Part shown: in pieces, positions 14,033 through 14,324 of the stretch
How positions within the stretch are numbered: the stretch's first letter is position 1
How the letters are laid out: every line of letters starts with the position of its first letter
Origin: Deltaproteobacteria bacterium
GTDB taxonomy: Bacteria; Desulfobacterota; Desulfobacteria; Desulfobacterales; Desulfobacteraceae
DNA length: 14,324 nt
Assembly: GCA_019314105.1 (NCBI GenBank)
Contig: JAFCZY010000009.1
Coordinates: forward strand, 1-14,324
Reading direction: 5' to 3'
Position numbers and translations under genes: made by a program
Notes under the pieces: generated by a model
The model's input: the letters and a program-made list of their open reading frames with translations, nothing else
Database searches by the model: none
Told to the model about the DNA's origin: nothing

Positions 14033-14324
14033 TTAGTTATTTTGAAGCATTTTATTGTTGGCCTGAAAGGCTGCCATTTTAATGGCTTCTGTGAGACTTG
14101 AAGCATCTGCAATTCCCTGCCAGGCAATGTCATAGGCGGTACCGTGATCCACTGATGTCCTGATAATGGGAAGGCCAATTGTTGTGTTTACGCCGTCTTT
14201 AAAATGGATAAGTTTGAACGGAATAAGACCCTGGTCATGGTACATGCAAACGACTGCATCATACTTTCCCTTCACAGCCTGGTAAAAAACAGTGTCCGGG
14301 GGCAGGGGGCCAAGAACTTCCAAT
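14033..14324 (-). CDS. pdxA: 4-hydroxythreonine-4-phosphate dehydrogenase, C-terminal part
   Basis: NAD-dependent oxidative decarboxylase of the DXP-dependent pyridoxal phosphate pathway. Only the C-terminal 96 or so residues are in the window; the 5' part lies beyond 14324. The segment has the PdxA hallmarks: G-P-L-P-P-D-T-V-F, then [17 protein letters not shown] with the metal/substrate His-Asp, followed by [19 protein letters not shown]. The stop at 14033-14035 is 25 nt before the uvrA start on the same strand. No frameshift is seen; the leftmost TTG codon is an internal leucine, not a start. Confidence 0.93.
   Translation of the reverse strand, partial: LEVLGPLPPDTVFYQAVKGKYDAVVCMYHDQGLIPFKLIHFKDGVNTTIGLPIIRTSVDHGTAYDIAWQGIADASSLTEAIKMAAFQANNKMLQNN

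Overview
The window looks like a chromosomal piece of a strictly anaerobic, sulfate-reducing deltaproteobacterium of the Desulfobacterales, perhaps a Desulfobacula or Desulfobacter relative. This is an inference. It rests on a TmcB-type CCG-domain iron-sulfur protein next to an acidic tetrahaem cytochrome c3, AT-leaning coding sequence with many ATA/AAA/TTT codons, and a set of small proteins (DUF4911 next to miaB, an HsdR-N-like orphan, a Lys-rich 47-residue protein) that I associate with this group. No phage, insertion sequence, CRISPR array, tRNA or rRNA was seen. All genes look intact except those cut by the window edges.

Region 1 (1-2787, + strand) is a tight cluster: tmcB, tmcA (4-nt overlap), a receiver-only response regulator and a glyoxalase-II-type metallo-beta-lactamase-fold hydrolase. 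The first two belong to a redox module that carries electrons from periplasmic cytochromes towards a membrane or cytoplasmic Fe-S protein. The membrane partners TmcC and TmcD are not in the window and may lie upstream. The last two genes suggest a signalling and a hydrolytic partner in the same transcript.

Region 2 (2788-7068, + strand) starts with a candidate promoter and holds speD, speE, a GNAT acetyltransferase, a DUF2156 protein and a nitronate-monooxygenase-type flavoprotein, with gaps of 16 nt or less, closed by a probable terminator. SpeD and SpeE together make spermidine from putrescine and S-adenosylmethionine. The SpeD protein is a tandem duplication whose second half keeps the Ser/His/Cys catalytic set; this is the most interesting observation in the window.

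Region 3 (7069-7865, + strand) holds a 47-codon Lys-rich gene with a TTG start, a stretch of about 165 nt without a recognised feature, and a cold-shock protein gene with its own promoter, a roughly 125-nt leader and a strong, probably bidirectional terminator.

Region 4 (7898-10343, - strand) is an operon of DUF4911, miaB (tRNA methylthiotransferase) and map (methionine aminopeptidase with a SEC-C zinc motif), all linked to translation. A divergent intergenic region separates it from an orphan HsdR-N-like protein on the + strand (10572-11138). Region 5 (11185-14324, - strand) is uvrA, immediately downstream of the 3' end of pdxA, which runs off the window.
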